A stretch of 12,974 nucleotides of DNA from Ruminococcaceae bacterium UBA3451 (GTDB lineage: Bacteria; Bacillota; Clostridia; Oscillospirales; Acutalibacteraceae). The position numbers were made by a program, and so were the translations under genes. The stretch lies in contig DFRY01000029.1 in the NCBI GenBank assembly GCA_002378845.1, positions 70,819-83,792 on the forward strand, in the 5' to 3' direction. The notes below the pieces were generated by a model. It saw nothing but the letters and a program-made list of their open reading frames with translations, did not search any database and was not told the DNA's origin. Shown here piece after piece: positions 12,761-12,974 of the stretch. Position 1 is the first letter of the stretch. Each line of letters opens with the position of its first letter.

Positions 12761-12974
12761 TTATTTTCTTTTATCGCTGATTCCGGCCAGTTTCATGCCA
12801 ACCCCCTGCAGTACCTGAACTGTGAGTACAAGCAGAATTACGGTGACGAGCATAATATCATTCTGGTAACGGTAATAGCCGTAATTGACCGCGATGGTGC
12901 CAAGTCCGCCGCCGCCGGTAAAACCGGCCATGGCCGAATAACCGAGAATGGTTGTGGTCGCGATGGCGCAGCCG
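12761..12974 (-). CDS. metI: Methionine ABC transporter permease MetI, C-terminal part (cut by window edge)
   Basis: The last 71 codons of a membrane permease are present. They contain ILGYSAMAGFTGGGGLGTIAVNYGYYRYQNDIM, a close match to the conserved C-terminal region of MetI, then a final hydrophobic helix (LVTVILLVLTVQVLQGVGMKLA) and the basic tail GISDKRK. The stop TAA is at 12761-12763. MetI forms the homodimeric channel that works with the MetN ATPase and the MetQ receptor encoded next. The usual gene order metN-metI-metQ predicts metN just beyond the right edge of the window. Confidence 0.93.
   Translation of the reverse strand, partial: GCAIATTTILGYSAMAGFTGGGGLGTIAVNYGYYRYQNDIMLVTVILLVLTVQVLQGVGMKLAGISDKRK

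Noticed and set aside
1..12974. CRISPR array, insertion sequence, prophage, tRNA or rRNA, toxin-antitoxin or defence system
   Set aside because: No repeated spacers, transposase or integrase motifs, cloverleaf or rRNA signatures, and no unexplained gene of sufficient length were found. All protein genes belong to familiar housekeeping families.

Overview
The window reads as chromosomal DNA of an anaerobic, moderate-GC Firmicute of class Clostridia, perhaps Oscillospiraceae-like. This rests on strong purine-rich ribosome binding sites, sigma-A type promoters (TTGACA-17-TACAAT), a perfect CIRCE heat-shock operator, lipoproteins with Ser/Ala-rich linkers, and Firmicute-type nucleoside transport and salvage genes. 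The genus is an inference and I cannot fix it.

Positions 1 to about 9720 hold one minus-strand nucleoside uptake and catabolism locus. In transcription order it runs: LacI-family regulator, phosphopentomutase (deoB), purine-nucleoside phosphorylase (deoD), a BMP-family nucleoside-binding lipoprotein, a double-domain ABC ATPase, two ABC permeases, deoxyribose-phosphate aldolase (deoC), cytidine deaminase (cdd), and the first 178 codons of pyrimidine-nucleoside phosphorylase (pdp), cut by the window edge. Most gaps are under 45 nt, or the genes overlap. The longer gaps hold a second promoter before the lipoprotein gene, a stem-loop between the lipoprotein and ATPase genes, and terminator-like hairpins between deoC and cdd. 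Together the genes import a nucleoside, deaminate cytidine, split the glycosidic bond with phosphate, isomerise (deoxy)ribose-1-phosphate to the 5-phosphate, and cleave deoxyribose-5-phosphate to glyceraldehyde-3-phosphate and acetaldehyde.

Positions 9720 to 10065 are a divergent intergenic region with a perfect CIRCE element. It precedes a plus-strand small heat-shock protein gene (hsp20) whose leader can fold around its own ribosome binding site, and which ends at a strong terminator. A CorA-type divalent-cation transporter gene follows on the minus strand with its own promoter. At the right edge are a methionine-type ABC binding lipoprotein (metQ) and the last 71 codons of its permease (metI), also on the minus strand, ending at a strong terminator.

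Every gene belongs to a known family and I see no mobile element, CRISPR array, RNA gene or plainly undescribed system. The less ordinary material is regulatory: paired LacI/cre-type operators around the regulator promoter, a different palindrome over the -10 box of the lipoprotein promoter with a two-copy repeat behind it, and a possible anti-Shine-Dalgarno switch in the hsp20 leader.
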